The notes under the pieces were generated by a model. That model made no database searches, had not been told where the DNA came from, and worked only from the letters and a program-made list of their open reading frames with translations. From Bacillota bacterium (lineage in GTDB: Bacteria > Bacillota > Clostridia > Lachnospirales > Lachnospiraceae): a DNA stretch of 64,000 bases. Position 1 is the stretch's first letter. The number at the start of each line of letters is the position of its first letter. The stretch lies in the NCBI GenBank assembly GCA_023437365.1, contig JAEZGK010000077.1, positions 62,001 through 126,000 on the forward strand, read 5' to 3'. Positions 27,514-35,429 of this stretch are shown in pieces. Made by a program: the position numbers and the translations under genes.

Positions 27514-27954
27514 ATGGCTGATGTGAAAAAGAAATTACCGATGATGTCAAGAATGGGCGTTATCCATCTCACTTATAGAAGATATCTGGAGAAGATCACG
27601 AAAAGCCATTTGCTTACCCTGAACCAGTATTTTATCCTAAGACAACTTAAGAGAAGGGAATATCTTAATCCCTCTGAGATTGCCGAGATGCTCTTCTGTG
27701 ATCGACCCACTGCGACTGTAGTCATCGATAATCTAAAAAAGTACGGCTATATCATAAAAGAAAGGGATGCGGAGGACGGTAAGCGTATCCAGGTCAGGAT
27801 TACCGAGAAAGGGAGAAAGCAGGTTGAGGAAGCGGAGGAGGATGTGGAGCAGCTGGCGACTTTTGATCCCTTATCCTGCTTAACGGAGGAAGAGAAGCTG
27901 ACTCTGGAGGAGCTTTTGATTAAGCTGCATAATCATGTGAAGACCTTGGGGTGA
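27514..27954 (+). CDS. MarR-family transcriptional regulator
   Basis: A 146-residue winged-helix protein. The recognition helix region is LNPSEIAEMLFCDRPTATVVIDNLKKYGYI and the wing is KERDAEDGKRIQVRITEKG, the MarR signature. A palindrome AGTTAGAATTCTAA(C/T)T occurs both at its own promoter and just after its stop, before the nitroreductase gene. It is therefore probably autorepressing and controls the nitroreductase. The ligand is unknown. GGAGG lies before the ATG. Confidence 0.9.
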   Translation: MADVKKKLPMMSRMGVIHLTYRRYLEKITKSHLLTLNQYFILRQLKRREYLNPSEIAEMLFCDRPTATVVIDNLKKYGYIIKERDAEDGKRIQVRITEKGRKQVEEAEEDVEQLATFDPLSCLTEEEKLTLEELLIKLHNHVKTLG

Positions 27955-27972
27955 GTGTTTTTATAATTTTAT

Positions 27973-27988
27973 AGTTAGAATTCTAACT
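27973..27988. promoter_or_regulatory. Second MarR operator, perfect 16-bp palindrome
   Basis: AGTTAGAATTCTAACT is identical to the promoter copy except one base and lies 19 nt after the marR stop, upstream of the nitroreductase gene. Confidence 0.7.
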
Positions 27989-28063
27989 GATGTACCAAGA
28001 GAGTACCTATGAGAATAACGGCGCTTGAAGGACAGGAAGCAGAGAACATGATTAACATGATTA

Positions 28064-28144
28064 AAGTGTCATAAGCACATTTGTGCTTTTATGCAAATTT
28101 GTGATTTTATGCACATTTGTGCTTATATGCAGCATATGACACTT
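28064..28144. other. Structured leader before the nitroreductase gene
   Basis: AAGTGTCATA (28064-28073) pairs perfectly with TATGACACTT (28135-28144). Inside are hairpin AGCACATTTGTGCT (28074-28087), a diverged middle repeat ATGCAAATTTGTGAT, and hairpin GCACATTTGTGC (28111-28122). It ends 32 nt before the gene. It may be an RNA leader or a protein-binding array. Confidence 0.6.
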
Positions 28145-28176
28145 GAATCAATCCATTAATTGAGAGGGGTATCAGT

Positions 28177-28914
28177 ATGAATGAGACAATGAACACTATC
28201 TACAAATTACGGAGTGAGAGACAATTTTGCGACAAACCCATCGCACAGGAGGACTTGGAAGCAGTCCTGGATGCGGCAGTCAGAACAGCGAATTCATCGT
28301 CAAGACAAGCATATTCTGTTGTTGTATTGACGGAGAAGGAGAAGATCAAAGCTGCCTGTGGTTATACCGGGGCGGCATTATTGGTTTTCTGTGTGGATCA
28401 GAACAGATTAATTGATATTGCAAAGTATTTGCAGCAGGATTATCAAAGAAGTACGACCATTGATTTTATCACCGGCGGTACCGATGCTGTCCTGGCAGCG
28501 CAGACGGCGGTCATAGCTGCCACCTCCTTAGGCATCGATTCGCTGATTACCAACGGAGTACACCGACAGAATTTTAATGAACTGTATGAACTGCTGAAGC
28601 TGCCCAAAGAGTACTGCTTCCCGATGGTTTCAGTACTGCTTGGCTATAGTGCACATCCGGAGGAGAAGAATTACAAGGGAAGATTGAAAAAGGGTGTGAT
28701 TCATTATGGTGCTTATCAGCCTATGACAAAAGAAGATATTGAGGAAGAGATTGCAAAGTTTGATTCCCATGAAAAGAAATTCGGACTTACTTCTTATACT
28801 CAGTGGGAGAAAATGGGCTTCAGGCATTATTATGAGTGGTTCTATCAGGTATGGAATGGGAAGCAGGAGGATGTTTTCTACCCTGTACTTAAGGAGACAA
28901 AATTCTTTCAGTAG
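28177..28914 (+). CDS. Nitroreductase-family FMN oxidoreductase
   Basis: A 245-residue protein with nitroreductase features: LRSERQFCDKPIAQEDLEAVLDAA at the N terminus (FMN phosphate arginines), ANSSSRQAYSVVVL, a central TGGTDAVLAAQTAVIAATSLGIDS helix, and PMVSVLLGY followed by KGRLKKGVIHYG. A C-terminal extension of about 45 residues is aromatic-rich (WEKMGFRHYYEWFYQVW). The family uses NAD(P)H to reduce nitro compounds, quinones or related electrophiles. The preceding MarR regulator and operator suggest induction by such a compound. Confidence 0.85.
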   Translation: MNETMNTIYKLRSERQFCDKPIAQEDLEAVLDAAVRTANSSSRQAYSVVVLTEKEKIKAACGYTGAALLVFCVDQNRLIDIAKYLQQDYQRSTTIDFITGGTDAVLAAQTAVIAATSLGIDSLITNGVHRQNFNELYELLKLPKEYCFPMVSVLLGYSAHPEEKNYKGRLKKGVIHYGAYQPMTKEDIEEEIAKFDSHEKKFGLTSYTQWEKMGFRHYYEWFYQVWNGKQEDVFYPVLKETKFFQ

Positions 28915-28930
28915 AGCTAATCGACAATAT

Positions 28931-29026
28931 AACCAAGAATACCGAGCGATAGGCAACCAAGAATGCCGAATGATAGGCAACCAAGAATACCGAGGGATAG
29001 GCAACCAAGAATACCGAGGGATAGGC
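28931..29026. repeat. 24-nt tandem repeat, 4 copies
   Basis: Units begin AACCAAGAATACCGAG and end GATAGGC at 28931, 28955, 28979 and 29003. The last two are identical; the second carries three changes. It lies 14 nt after the nitroreductase stop. Confidence 0.92.
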
Positions 29027-29071
29027 TCACAGGCTAATACATAAATACAATGTGATAAATTATATTACAGT

Positions 29072-29110
29072 GTAAAGGGCTGCCGCACAGTTACTTGTGC
29101 AGTAGCCCTC
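29072..29110 (-). terminator. Probable terminator of the TetR-ABC unit
   Basis: GGGCTGCCGCACA (29077-29089) pairs with TGTGCAGTAGCCC (29096-29108) with few mismatches. The following T-run on the minus strand is weak (TTTACAC). Confidence 0.45.
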
Positions 29111-29153
29111 TTGCCGTAAAGCTTGTCGGAAATCATATAGTATTGAATTGATA

Positions 29154-29954
29154 TTACAAGGGAAGGTCCCTCTTGCTGAAGGCATAGATGCCTGCGGTAT
29201 ATGTAACCAGAGCAATGGCAGCCATAGCGATAAAGGATGGCAGGTAGCCTTCACCCGAGGTAATCTTAGCGGGATCGAACAGAGTGTAAAGAGAGAAGTA
29301 TTGTAAGAATTCGAATTTCTCACCGGTATCCGAGACCATCTGCAGCAGCAGGAAGCCGACAGGCAGTCCCGCCCCGAGTGCCAGAGAATTCTTCGTATCA
29401 TTGAAGATGCAGGAGGCAAAGAAACCAATCCCTGTAAGCGCACAGTATAATAACAGGGCACCGCAGTTTAAGAGGATAAAACCATTGATATCCAGTTCAC
29501 CGGGAAACATCATCTCACAAAGGGAGATGCCTACGATCGTTACAACGACAATCAGAAGTGCGGTAGTAATCAGCAGAAACAATGCCTGTGTGATTGCGAT
29601 CTTGGATCTCTTATTAGGTGTGGACAAGAGATAAGCCATGGAACCCTTATCCACGTGGGAGGAGATGGTACGGTTCGCAACGATGATGGAATAGATCATT
29701 GGGAGCAGCAGTATCAGAAAGCCATAGAAATAGGTAGCGAGGAATTTAAGTAAGGTACCCATATCTCCTGTAAAGCCCATAGCTGAAATCAGCTGCTGAG
29801 GCAGCATCTTAAGCATATCATTCAGGCTTTTCTGAGTCTCCGGATTATACATACTTGCTATTGTTGGTAAGTAGATCATCAGAACGCCGACAATGATAAG
29901 AAATACGATATAGTTTTGTTTCAAGCTTGCTTTGAATAAAGGTTTACTGATCAT
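29154..29954 (-). CDS. ABC-2 type transporter permease
   Basis: A 266-residue membrane protein with about six helices, the size of an ABC-2 exporter half. It starts MISKPLFKASLKQNYIVFLIIVGVLMIYLP and contains SHVDKGSMAYLLSTPNKRSKI, the cytoplasmic coupling region typical of this family. The ATPase gene is 12 nt upstream on the same strand and a TetR regulator precedes that. It is probably an efflux or lipid/peptide export permease; the substrate is unknown. Confidence 0.85.
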   Translation of the reverse strand: MISKPLFKASLKQNYIVFLIIVGVLMIYLPTIASMYNPETQKSLNDMLKMLPQQLISAMGFTGDMGTLLKFLATYFYGFLILLLPMIYSIIVANRTISSHVDKGSMAYLLSTPNKRSKIAITQALFLLITTALLIVVVTIVGISLCEMMFPGELDINGFILLNCGALLLYCALTGIGFFASCIFNDTKNSLALGAGLPVGFLLLQMVSDTGEKFEFLQYFSLYTLFDPAKITSGEGYLPSFIAMAAIALVTYTAGIYAFSKRDLPL

Positions 29955-29966
29955 ATCCTCATCCTC

Positions 29967-30875
29967 CTATTTTGTTATCGGAGAATTCTTATCAGAATCT
30001 CCGTAATATTGCATGAATACATCCTCCAGGCTGCTTTTCTCGGTATCCAGATCAAGAACCGGATACTGACTGATCTCTCGGACGAAGCTGTTAACATTAC
30101 CAAGGATACTGACCTTAGCGGTGGCTCCGTGCAAGGTGATATTGTCAAAGCAGTCCTTCTTCTGGAAGGCAGCAGCCGTCTCTGGGCTATCAAAGGTTAT
30201 CAGATAGGTCTTGCGTCGTTTCTCCTTCAACACATGGATATCCTCTATGGTAACTAAATTACCTTGACGGATGATACCGACCCGGTCGCAGGTACGTTCT
30301 ATTTCCTCAAAGCTATGGGAGGACATCAGGATTGTCTTACCCTTCGCCTTTTCCTCCAAGATCAGCTCAGCGAACAGCTTCTGCATCAGCGGATCAAGAC
30401 CACTGGTGGGCTCATCCAGGATAAGCACCTTAGGATCGTGCATAAAAGCACAGATCAGAGCCACCTTTTGCTTCATTCCCTTGGACATCTTACGGATACG
30501 CCCTCTGGTATCAAGCTCGAACAGCTCGATTAATCGATCACGGTAAGTCGTATCGGACAAGCCTCTCATTTCACCCATGAATTTTAAGAAGTCCAGACCG
30601 CTCAAACCTTCAAAGAAAGACATCTCAGCCGGTAGGTAGCCCAGCTCCTTCATGATAGCTGCAGCTTCCCTCCGGCAATCCTTTGAAAGAATTCGGCAGC
30701 TCCCTTGATCCGGTGTCAAAAAACCCATCAGGTGGCGGATGGTAGTAGTCTTTCCAGCACCGTTCGGTCCAAGATATCCGAACACCTCACCCTCCCTCAC
30801 TTGAAAGGTTAAATCGAAAATACCCTTATGATTACCATAATCCTTCGTTAATCCATTAATTTCAATGATGGACAT
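29967..30875 (-). CDS. ABC transporter ATP-binding protein
   Basis: A 302-residue ATPase with Walker A GPNGAGKTTT near residue 38, Q-loop region ELGYLPAE, signature RKMSKGMKQKV near 132, and Walker B VLILDEPTSGLD near 155, with SSHSFEEIERTCDRVG as the H-loop. The C-terminal 80 residues form a regulatory domain common in drug/bacteriocin export ATPases (DrrA/CcmA-like). It works with the permease encoded next. Confidence 0.92.
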   Translation of the reverse strand: MSIIEINGLTKDYGNHKGIFDLTFQVREGEVFGYLGPNGAGKTTTIRHLMGFLTPDQGSCRILSKDCRREAAAIMKELGYLPAEMSFFEGLSGLDFLKFMGEMRGLSDTTYRDRLIELFELDTRGRIRKMSKGMKQKVALICAFMHDPKVLILDEPTSGLDPLMQKLFAELILEEKAKGKTILMSSHSFEEIERTCDRVGIIRQGNLVTIEDIHVLKEKRRKTYLITFDSPETAAAFQKKDCFDNITLHGATAKVSILGNVNSFVREISQYPVLDLDTEKSSLEDVFMQYYGDSDKNSPITK

Positions 30876-30907
30876 ATTAATAATCCCCTTTCTTTTTTTA
30901 TATAACC

Positions 30908-31585
30908 CTATGAAAGATACTCATCCTTATAAAAATTCTTACGCAGCATATCGACATAGGCTTGGTACATAACCAGGATATCACTAAAATCCATGTCATT
31001 TCGATTGGTATCACCGGTCAGCTTGCTTTTCATAGCCACTGTGTTGGCACAGCCCTCCGAGATCCATGTAAGCAGCTGAATTACCATCATAGGATCAATT
31101 CCCTCTTTGAATTTGGAATAATCCAGTCCCTGGAAAAATGCCAGGGCTCGTTCCTTGGTATACTTAGCATTGACCTTAGAAATCTCACCGCGTATCGCCG
31201 GTGATGTGTCAAAGACTACCTTTTTCATAAAATTGTACATGTGCGGATAATCCGCAGTGTGCTTTGCCTTCAGCTCCTGGATGCAGCTCAGACGTTCAAA
31301 AAAATCCGTATACTGCATATAGCTTGGTCTGCCGTCCTCACCGGGACTGTCTACCAGCCGCTCCATTTGCTCTCCGCAGTAATGATAAAGGTATAGATAA
31401 AAATTCTTCTTGGATTCGAAATAGTAAAACAGGCTTCCCTTCGAGATATCCGCTGCTTTAATAATCTCATCTACCGAAGCCTTGGCATAACCATGCTCTG
31501 CAAATACTTCAAAGCCTGCATTGATGATCTTCTGTTTTTTTGCTTCCTCCAAATTCTCAAAGCTTTCGTAAGAAATAGTAATCAC
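30908..31585 (-). CDS. TetR/AcrR-family regulator
   Basis: A 225-residue protein. The N-terminal helix-turn-helix is KQKIINAGFEVFAEHGYAKASVDEIIKAADISKGSLFYYFESKKNF, a textbook TetR domain; the rest is a ligand-binding helical domain. The frame begins at GTG 31585 overlapping AAGGAG, so the exact start is unsure. Two 17-bp TTGAC...GTCAA palindromes lie just upstream, consistent with autorepression and control of the two ABC genes, which start 32 nt downstream. Confidence 0.9.
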   Translation of the reverse strand: MITISYESFENLEEAKKQKIINAGFEVFAEHGYAKASVDEIIKAADISKGSLFYYFESKKNFYLYLYHYCGEQMERLVDSPGEDGRPSYMQYTDFFERLSCIQELKAKHTADYPHMYNFMKKVVFDTSPAIRGEISKVNAKYTKERALAFFQGLDYSKFKEGIDPMMVIQLLTWISEGCANTVAMKSKLTGDTNRNDMDFSDILVMYQAYVDMLRKNFYKDEYLS

Positions 31586-31604
31586 TCCTTAAGGAAATTA
31601 TGTA

Positions 31605-31654
31605 TTGACTGATCCGGTCAAATACAGAATAACACGATTGACTGATATAGTCAA
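31605..31654. promoter_or_regulatory. Two TetR operators
   Basis: TTGACTGATCCGGTCAA (31605-31621) and TTGACTGATATAGTCAA (31638-31654) share half-sites TTGACTGAT/GTCAA and are 33 nt apart, three helical turns. They precede the TetR-ABC genes. Confidence 0.8.
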
Positions 31655-31797
31655 CCATCTAATAAAATTTTAATCATTCTCAATTTTTGACTTCGGCAGG
31701 AAATATTGATAAGTATAATATTGTACATTGATTAATTGATTGGAAAGTATTATTATGAAAGGGCACATATGTTCGCATTCTTTGGGAGGAGAGTATA

Positions 31798-32217
31798 ATG
31801 AGAGATGCTGAAAAGACAATCGGGAATTTGATAGATAAGCAGGGGACAGCCTATATCAGCTCGGTAGATGCAGAAGGCTTTCCGAATATTAAAGCGATGT
31901 ATTCACCGCGAAGAAGAGAAGGCATTCGCGAATTTTATTTTTCTACGAATACCTCATCTTTACGGACAAGGCAGTTTCTGGAGAATTCTAAGGCATGTAT
32001 TTATTTCTGTGATAAGCGGTTTTATCGCGGAGTCATGCTGCTAGGGACCATGGAAGTACTTACCGATGCCGAAAGTAAAGAGATGCTGTGGTTACCGGGT
32101 GATACGATGTATTATCCTCAGGGAGTAACGGACCCGGATTATTGTGTATTGAAGTTTAGCGCTTTGAAGGGAAGATATTACTGTAATTTTAAATCTGAAG
32201 AATTTGATATTATATAG
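31798..32217 (+). CDS. Pyridoxamine 5'-phosphate oxidase-family protein
   Basis: A 139-residue split-barrel flavoprotein-like protein. Features are AYISSVDAEGFPNIKAMYSPRR at the N terminus, REFYFSTNTSSLRTRQFLENSKACIYFCD in the middle and YCVLKFSALKGRYYCNF at the end. This is the short general-stress or FMN-binding type, not biosynthetic PdxH. GGGAGGAG precedes the ATG. Its own function is unknown. Confidence 0.8.
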   Translation: MRDAEKTIGNLIDKQGTAYISSVDAEGFPNIKAMYSPRRREGIREFYFSTNTSSLRTRQFLENSKACIYFCDKRFYRGVMLLGTMEVLTDAESKEMLWLPGDTMYYPQGVTDPDYCVLKFSALKGRYYCNFKSEEFDII

Positions 32218-32260
32218 GACTTTACTGAACGCAAATATCATGCGTAGAAATTGGAGAAAA

Positions 32261-32509
32261 ATGAAGTTTAAGCGTATATTAACTCTATTGGTATTAGGCT
32301 CGGTGGGTATTATCCTAATCATTTTGGCATGGATCAGCGTGATAAACTACCGAACAGACAGAATGACCGCTACAGTGATCGGCCGAGCAGATGGACCGAC
32401 AAGTATTTTCCTTTGTGACGGTAATTCCTGTATCGTTCTCTGCGCCGCTGCGTTATTAGTGATAGGGCTTACCCTGGTTCTTCTGGTGATCTTCAGAAGA
32501 AAGAAATAG
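32261..32509 (+). CDS. Small two-helix membrane protein with a GADGPT-type motif
   Basis: About 82 residues with a first helix (RILTLLVLGSVGIILIILAWISVI), the segment TATVIGRADGPTSIFL, a loop with two cysteines (CDGNSC) and a second helix ending in RRKK. The VIG(G/R)ADGPTSIF motif is the signature of the beta subunit of sodium-pumping decarboxylases, but the remaining 300 or so residues are absent. Similar short proteins occur in clostridia. ATG 32261 follows GGAG; ATG 32240 is the alternative. Function unknown. Confidence 0.65.
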   Translation: MKFKRILTLLVLGSVGIILIILAWISVINYRTDRMTATVIGRADGPTSIFLCDGNSCIVLCAAALLVIGLTLVLLVIFRRKK

Positions 32510-32558
32510 ACCAATTCAACTAATCATAATAAAACACATCTATAAGGAGGATAAGGTT

Positions 32559-33692
32559 ATGGAATACAGAAAGATCGAAAAACTCGGAATTGAGACCTCA
32601 TTATTAGGCTTTGGATGTATGCGTTTCCCTTGTAATAAGGACGGAAGCATCAACGAGGCTGAGGCACTGCAGATGATAGATACCGCATATCAGGCCGGGG
32701 TGAATTACTTTGATACGGCTTATGTATATCATGAGGGTAAGAGTGAAATTTTTACCGGTAAGGCACTTGACAGATATGACAGAGCCTCTTATTATCTGGC
32801 AACCAAGCTCCCTGTCTGGTTGGTAGAAAGCGTGGCTGATGCCGAGCGTCTGTTTGAGGAACAGTTGAAGAAGCTAAATAAGGAATATATTGATTTCTAT
32901 CTGCTTCATGCACTGGACCGCGCTGGATTTGATAAGCTGGTTCGTCAGGGATTACTGGAGCTGATGGACAGATTGAAGGCGGAAGGTAAGATTAGATACC
33001 TTGGATTCTCCTTCCATGATGATTATGATGCTTTTGAACATATTCTTACATACAGAGAATGGGATTTCTGTCAGATCCAGTTAAACTATATGGATACAGA
33101 GATACAGGCAGGTATGAAGGGATATGAGCTGACGGAGAAACACAATGTTCCGTTGATCATCATGGAGCCGATTAAGGGAGGGTCCTTAGCTAAGCTTCCG
33201 GAAAGTGCATCGAAATACTTCAGTGCAATTCATCCTAACCAATCGGCTGCATCCTGGGCAATGCGCTGGGTAGCTTCTCTTCCTAACGTAAAGGTTGTGT
33301 TAAGCGGTATGTCCAATGAGGGACAGGTAGCTGATAATTTAGATACCTTTAACAATTTTAAGGCAATGAGTGAGATTGAGCAGAAGGCCGTGGTCAATGC
33401 TGCGGAAGCACTGAAAACAAAGGTAAGGAATGGCTGTACCGGCTGTGCTTATTGTATGCCTTGTCCTTTCGGAGTGGATATTCCGGGTAATTTCAGAGCA
33501 TGGAACGAATTCGGCATGTATCAGAACGAAGGGGAAGTACGTTGGTTTTGGGCGAACGGTATTCAGGATGCGGCAAAAGCTAAAAATTGTACGGAATGCG
33601 GACAGTGTGAAGAAGCTTGCCCTCAGAAGCTTAGTATTCGTGAGGATTTGAAAAAGGTTCAGTCAGAATTTGACGCAATCTGTACAAAATAA
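32559..33692 (+). CDS. Aldo/keto reductase with C-terminal 4Fe-4S domain
   Basis: A 377-residue protein. The aldo/keto reductase barrel shows the catalytic set: FDTAYVYHEG (Asp and Tyr), YLATKLP (Lys) and FYLLHALD (His). From about residue 290 there are two cysteine clusters, CTGCAYCMPCPFGVDI and CTECGQCEEACPQ, giving a ferredoxin-like electron entry. This fusion is common in anaerobes and probably reduces an unknown carbonyl with electrons from NAD(P)H and ferredoxin-like centres. AAGGAGG precedes the start. Its last codons recur in the downstream repeats. Confidence 0.9.
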   Translation: MEYRKIEKLGIETSLLGFGCMRFPCNKDGSINEAEALQMIDTAYQAGVNYFDTAYVYHEGKSEIFTGKALDRYDRASYYLATKLPVWLVESVADAERLFEEQLKKLNKEYIDFYLLHALDRAGFDKLVRQGLLELMDRLKAEGKIRYLGFSFHDDYDAFEHILTYREWDFCQIQLNYMDTEIQAGMKGYELTEKHNVPLIIMEPIKGGSLAKLPESASKYFSAIHPNQSAASWAMRWVASLPNVKVVLSGMSNEGQVADNLDTFNNFKAMSEIEQKAVVNAAEALKTKVRNGCTGCAYCMPCPFGVDIPGNFRAWNEFGMYQNEGEVRWFWANGIQDAAKAKNCTECGQCEEACPQKLSIREDLKKVQSEFDAICTK

Positions 33693-33807
33693 TACACGTA
33701 AGGTCAGAAGAATAATTCAGGTAAACAGCTAAATCACTCAGATAAGAATTAACAAAAGTACAAAATAACTCAGGTATATATCTGTACAAAATACTCAGGT
33801 GTATATA
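33682..33807. repeat. Dispersed short repeats seeded at the reductase stop codon
   Basis: GTACAAAATAA (33682, containing the stop) recurs at 33758 and, as GTACAAAATAC, at 33784. The last two copies both continue CTCAGGT(A/G)TATA. Confidence 0.7.
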
Positions 33808-33811
33808 AGAA

Positions 33812-33840
33812 TTGTATTTGCTCTCGTTACATGGTATAAT
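33812..33840 (+). promoter_or_regulatory. Promoter of the LysR gene
   Basis: TTGTAT (33812-33817), a 17-nt spacer and TATAAT (33835-33840), 41 nt before the ATG. Confidence 0.65.
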
Positions 33841-33881
33841 TATCATATATACAGAAATGAGATTCCATAAGGAGATATTAT

Positions 33882-34796
33882 ATGAATATCGATCTGGAAT
33901 ATTATCGAATATTTTACTATGTAGCAAAAGCCGGAAGCTTCACACAGGCAGGAGAGGAGCTTTGTATCTCCCAGCCGGCAGTCAGCCAGGCAATGAAGCT
34001 GCTGGAGAACAGCCTGGGGAGTAAGCTGTTTATCAGAATCCCTAAGGGTGTCAGATTGACTCCGGAGGGGGAAGTGCTGTTTGGCTATGTCCAAAGAGGA
34101 TATGAATATATTCTGATGGGTGAGGAGAAGTTCCAGAAGATGCTGGATTTAGAGAACGGAGAAATCAGAATAGGTGCCAGCGATATGACCCTGCAGTTCT
34201 ACTTACTCCCGTATCTTGAGAAATTTCATGAGAAATTTCCGAGGATAAAGGTGACGGTAACCAATGCTCCGACACCGGAGACCCTGGAATATCTGTATGC
34301 CGGGAAGATCGATTTTGGCATCGTCAGTGAACCCTTTGATGCAAAACCGGAGATTGAGGTGGTTCGAGTCAGAGAGATACAGGATATCTTTGTCGCCGGC
34401 AGCAGATTCTCCTATCTCAAGGATCAGATCCTGGAGTATAAGGCTTTAGAGGAGCTACCGATTATCAGTCTGGAGCATAACACCAGTACACGAAGATTTA
34501 TCGATGAGTTTCTGGAAGCAAATGGAGTCGTATTAAAGCCGGAATTTGAATTAGCGATGAGCGATATCATAGTCAAGTTTGCCGGACGAAACCTGGGTGT
34601 GGGCTGTGTGGTTCGTGAGTTCGCAAAAGAGGCCATCGCATCCGGAGAACTATTTGAACTAAGGTTCCAGAAGGAATTTCCCAAAAGATATTTCTGCATC
34701 ATTACAGGAAATAATAATCCCATATCCACAGCAGCAAAGGAACTGCTGGCCATGCTGGGACAGCGGGAGACACAAGGAAATGGCAACTCGGAGTAA
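33882..34796 (+). CDS. LysR-family transcriptional regulator
   Basis: A 304-residue regulator. The N-terminal winged helix is YYRIFYYVAKAGSFTQAGEELCISQPAVSQAMKLLENSLGSKLF, the LysR signature, and the effector domain begins at about residue 90 (GEIRIGASDMTLQFYLLPYLEKF). AAGGAG precedes the ATG. There is no divergent partner, so the target is unclear. The stop codon lies at the first unit of the long repeat array that follows. Confidence 0.92.
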   Translation: MNIDLEYYRIFYYVAKAGSFTQAGEELCISQPAVSQAMKLLENSLGSKLFIRIPKGVRLTPEGEVLFGYVQRGYEYILMGEEKFQKMLDLENGEIRIGASDMTLQFYLLPYLEKFHEKFPRIKVTVTNAPTPETLEYLYAGKIDFGIVSEPFDAKPEIEVVRVREIQDIFVAGSRFSYLKDQILEYKALEELPIISLEHNTSTRRFIDEFLEANGVVLKPEFELAMSDIIVKFAGRNLGVGCVVREFAKEAIASGELFELRFQKEFPKRYFCIITGNNNPISTAAKELLAMLGQRETQGNGNSE

Positions 34797-35078
34797 GGTC
34801 ATGTCATATAGGGGACATGATAAGCTATATGAGACAAAAGGTCATTTCATACAGAGTCAAGATAAGCTATATGAGGCAAAAGGTCATATAGAGGCAAGAT
34901 AGGCTATATGAGGCAAAAGGTCATGTTATATAGAGTCAAGATAAGCTGTATGAGGCAAAAGGTCATATCATATAGAGGCAAGATAGGCTGTATTAGACAA
35001 AGATCATGTCATACAGAGTCATGATAAGCCATATAAGATAAAGGCCATATCATATAGGTGACATAATAAGCTATATAA
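34795..35078. repeat. About 42-nt tandem repeat of the cloverleaf 5' arm, 7 units
   Basis: Units follow (G)(A/G)CAAAAGGTCATRTCATATAG then (R)GNCAAGATAAGCTATAT. The GG of the AAGG core falls at 34797, 34840, 34882, 34919, 34961, about 35002 and 35043, with the eighth at 35086 in the closing stem. Steps are 42-43 nt apart from one of 37. The first unit begins at the LysR stop codon. The first unit has a good hairpin I (TCATGTC/GACATGA); the middle units are degraded. Confidence 0.85.
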
Positions 35079-35203
35079 GACAAAAGGTCATGTCACCATA
35101 GGTGACATGATAAACTTGCACAAGAAGGTTCTCGGAAAGCCTGCTTTCCGGAGACCTTCTTATGCAAGTAATCCGGCTGATTGATCAGCCGGACCTTTTG
35201 TCG
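35079..35203. other. Cloverleaf-forming structured element, copy 2
   Basis: The outer stem is GACAAAAGG (35079-35087) with CCTTTTGTC (35194-35202). Hairpin I is CATGTCACC/GGTGACATG (35089-35109). Hairpin II runs from ACTTGCA (35114) to TGCAAGT (35163-35169), with AAGAAGG/CCTTCTT and GGAAAG/CTTTCC inside. Hairpin III is CCGGCTGA/TCAGCCGG (35173-35192). It has the same architecture as 4607-4731 and nearly the same length. Pairs differ at GTATAG/CTATAC versus GCA/TGC, at the AAAGCC/AAGAAGG arm, and at the tip of hairpin III, with pairing kept. No gene is seen from 35204 to 35429. Confidence 0.8.
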
Positions 35204-35429
35204 TGAGGAGCGCATGGAGCGTAAGAACCGTAAGGAGCGCAAGGTTCAATTGTAAGAATCGCCTGAAACGCATGGCCCGCTTAGACCGCATGAAATGCAT
35301 GAAGCATATGGCTAATAGTGCATATATGATTTAACCTATGTATACATGTATGGCTTAAGGAACATGTATATTGGCACCATATACACCCTCTACCATCGAA
35401 ACTATAGTTCCACTTAAGGAGACTAACCT

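Noticed and set aside
28931..29026. Repeat-containing small protein (ORF through the 24-nt repeats)
   Set aside because: The frame begins inside the nitroreductase gene in another phase and has no ribosome site; the repeat is better described as intergenic DNA.
34795..35078. CRISPR array
   Set aside because: The 42-nt units repeat as a whole with no unique spacers between shorter repeats, and there are no cas genes.
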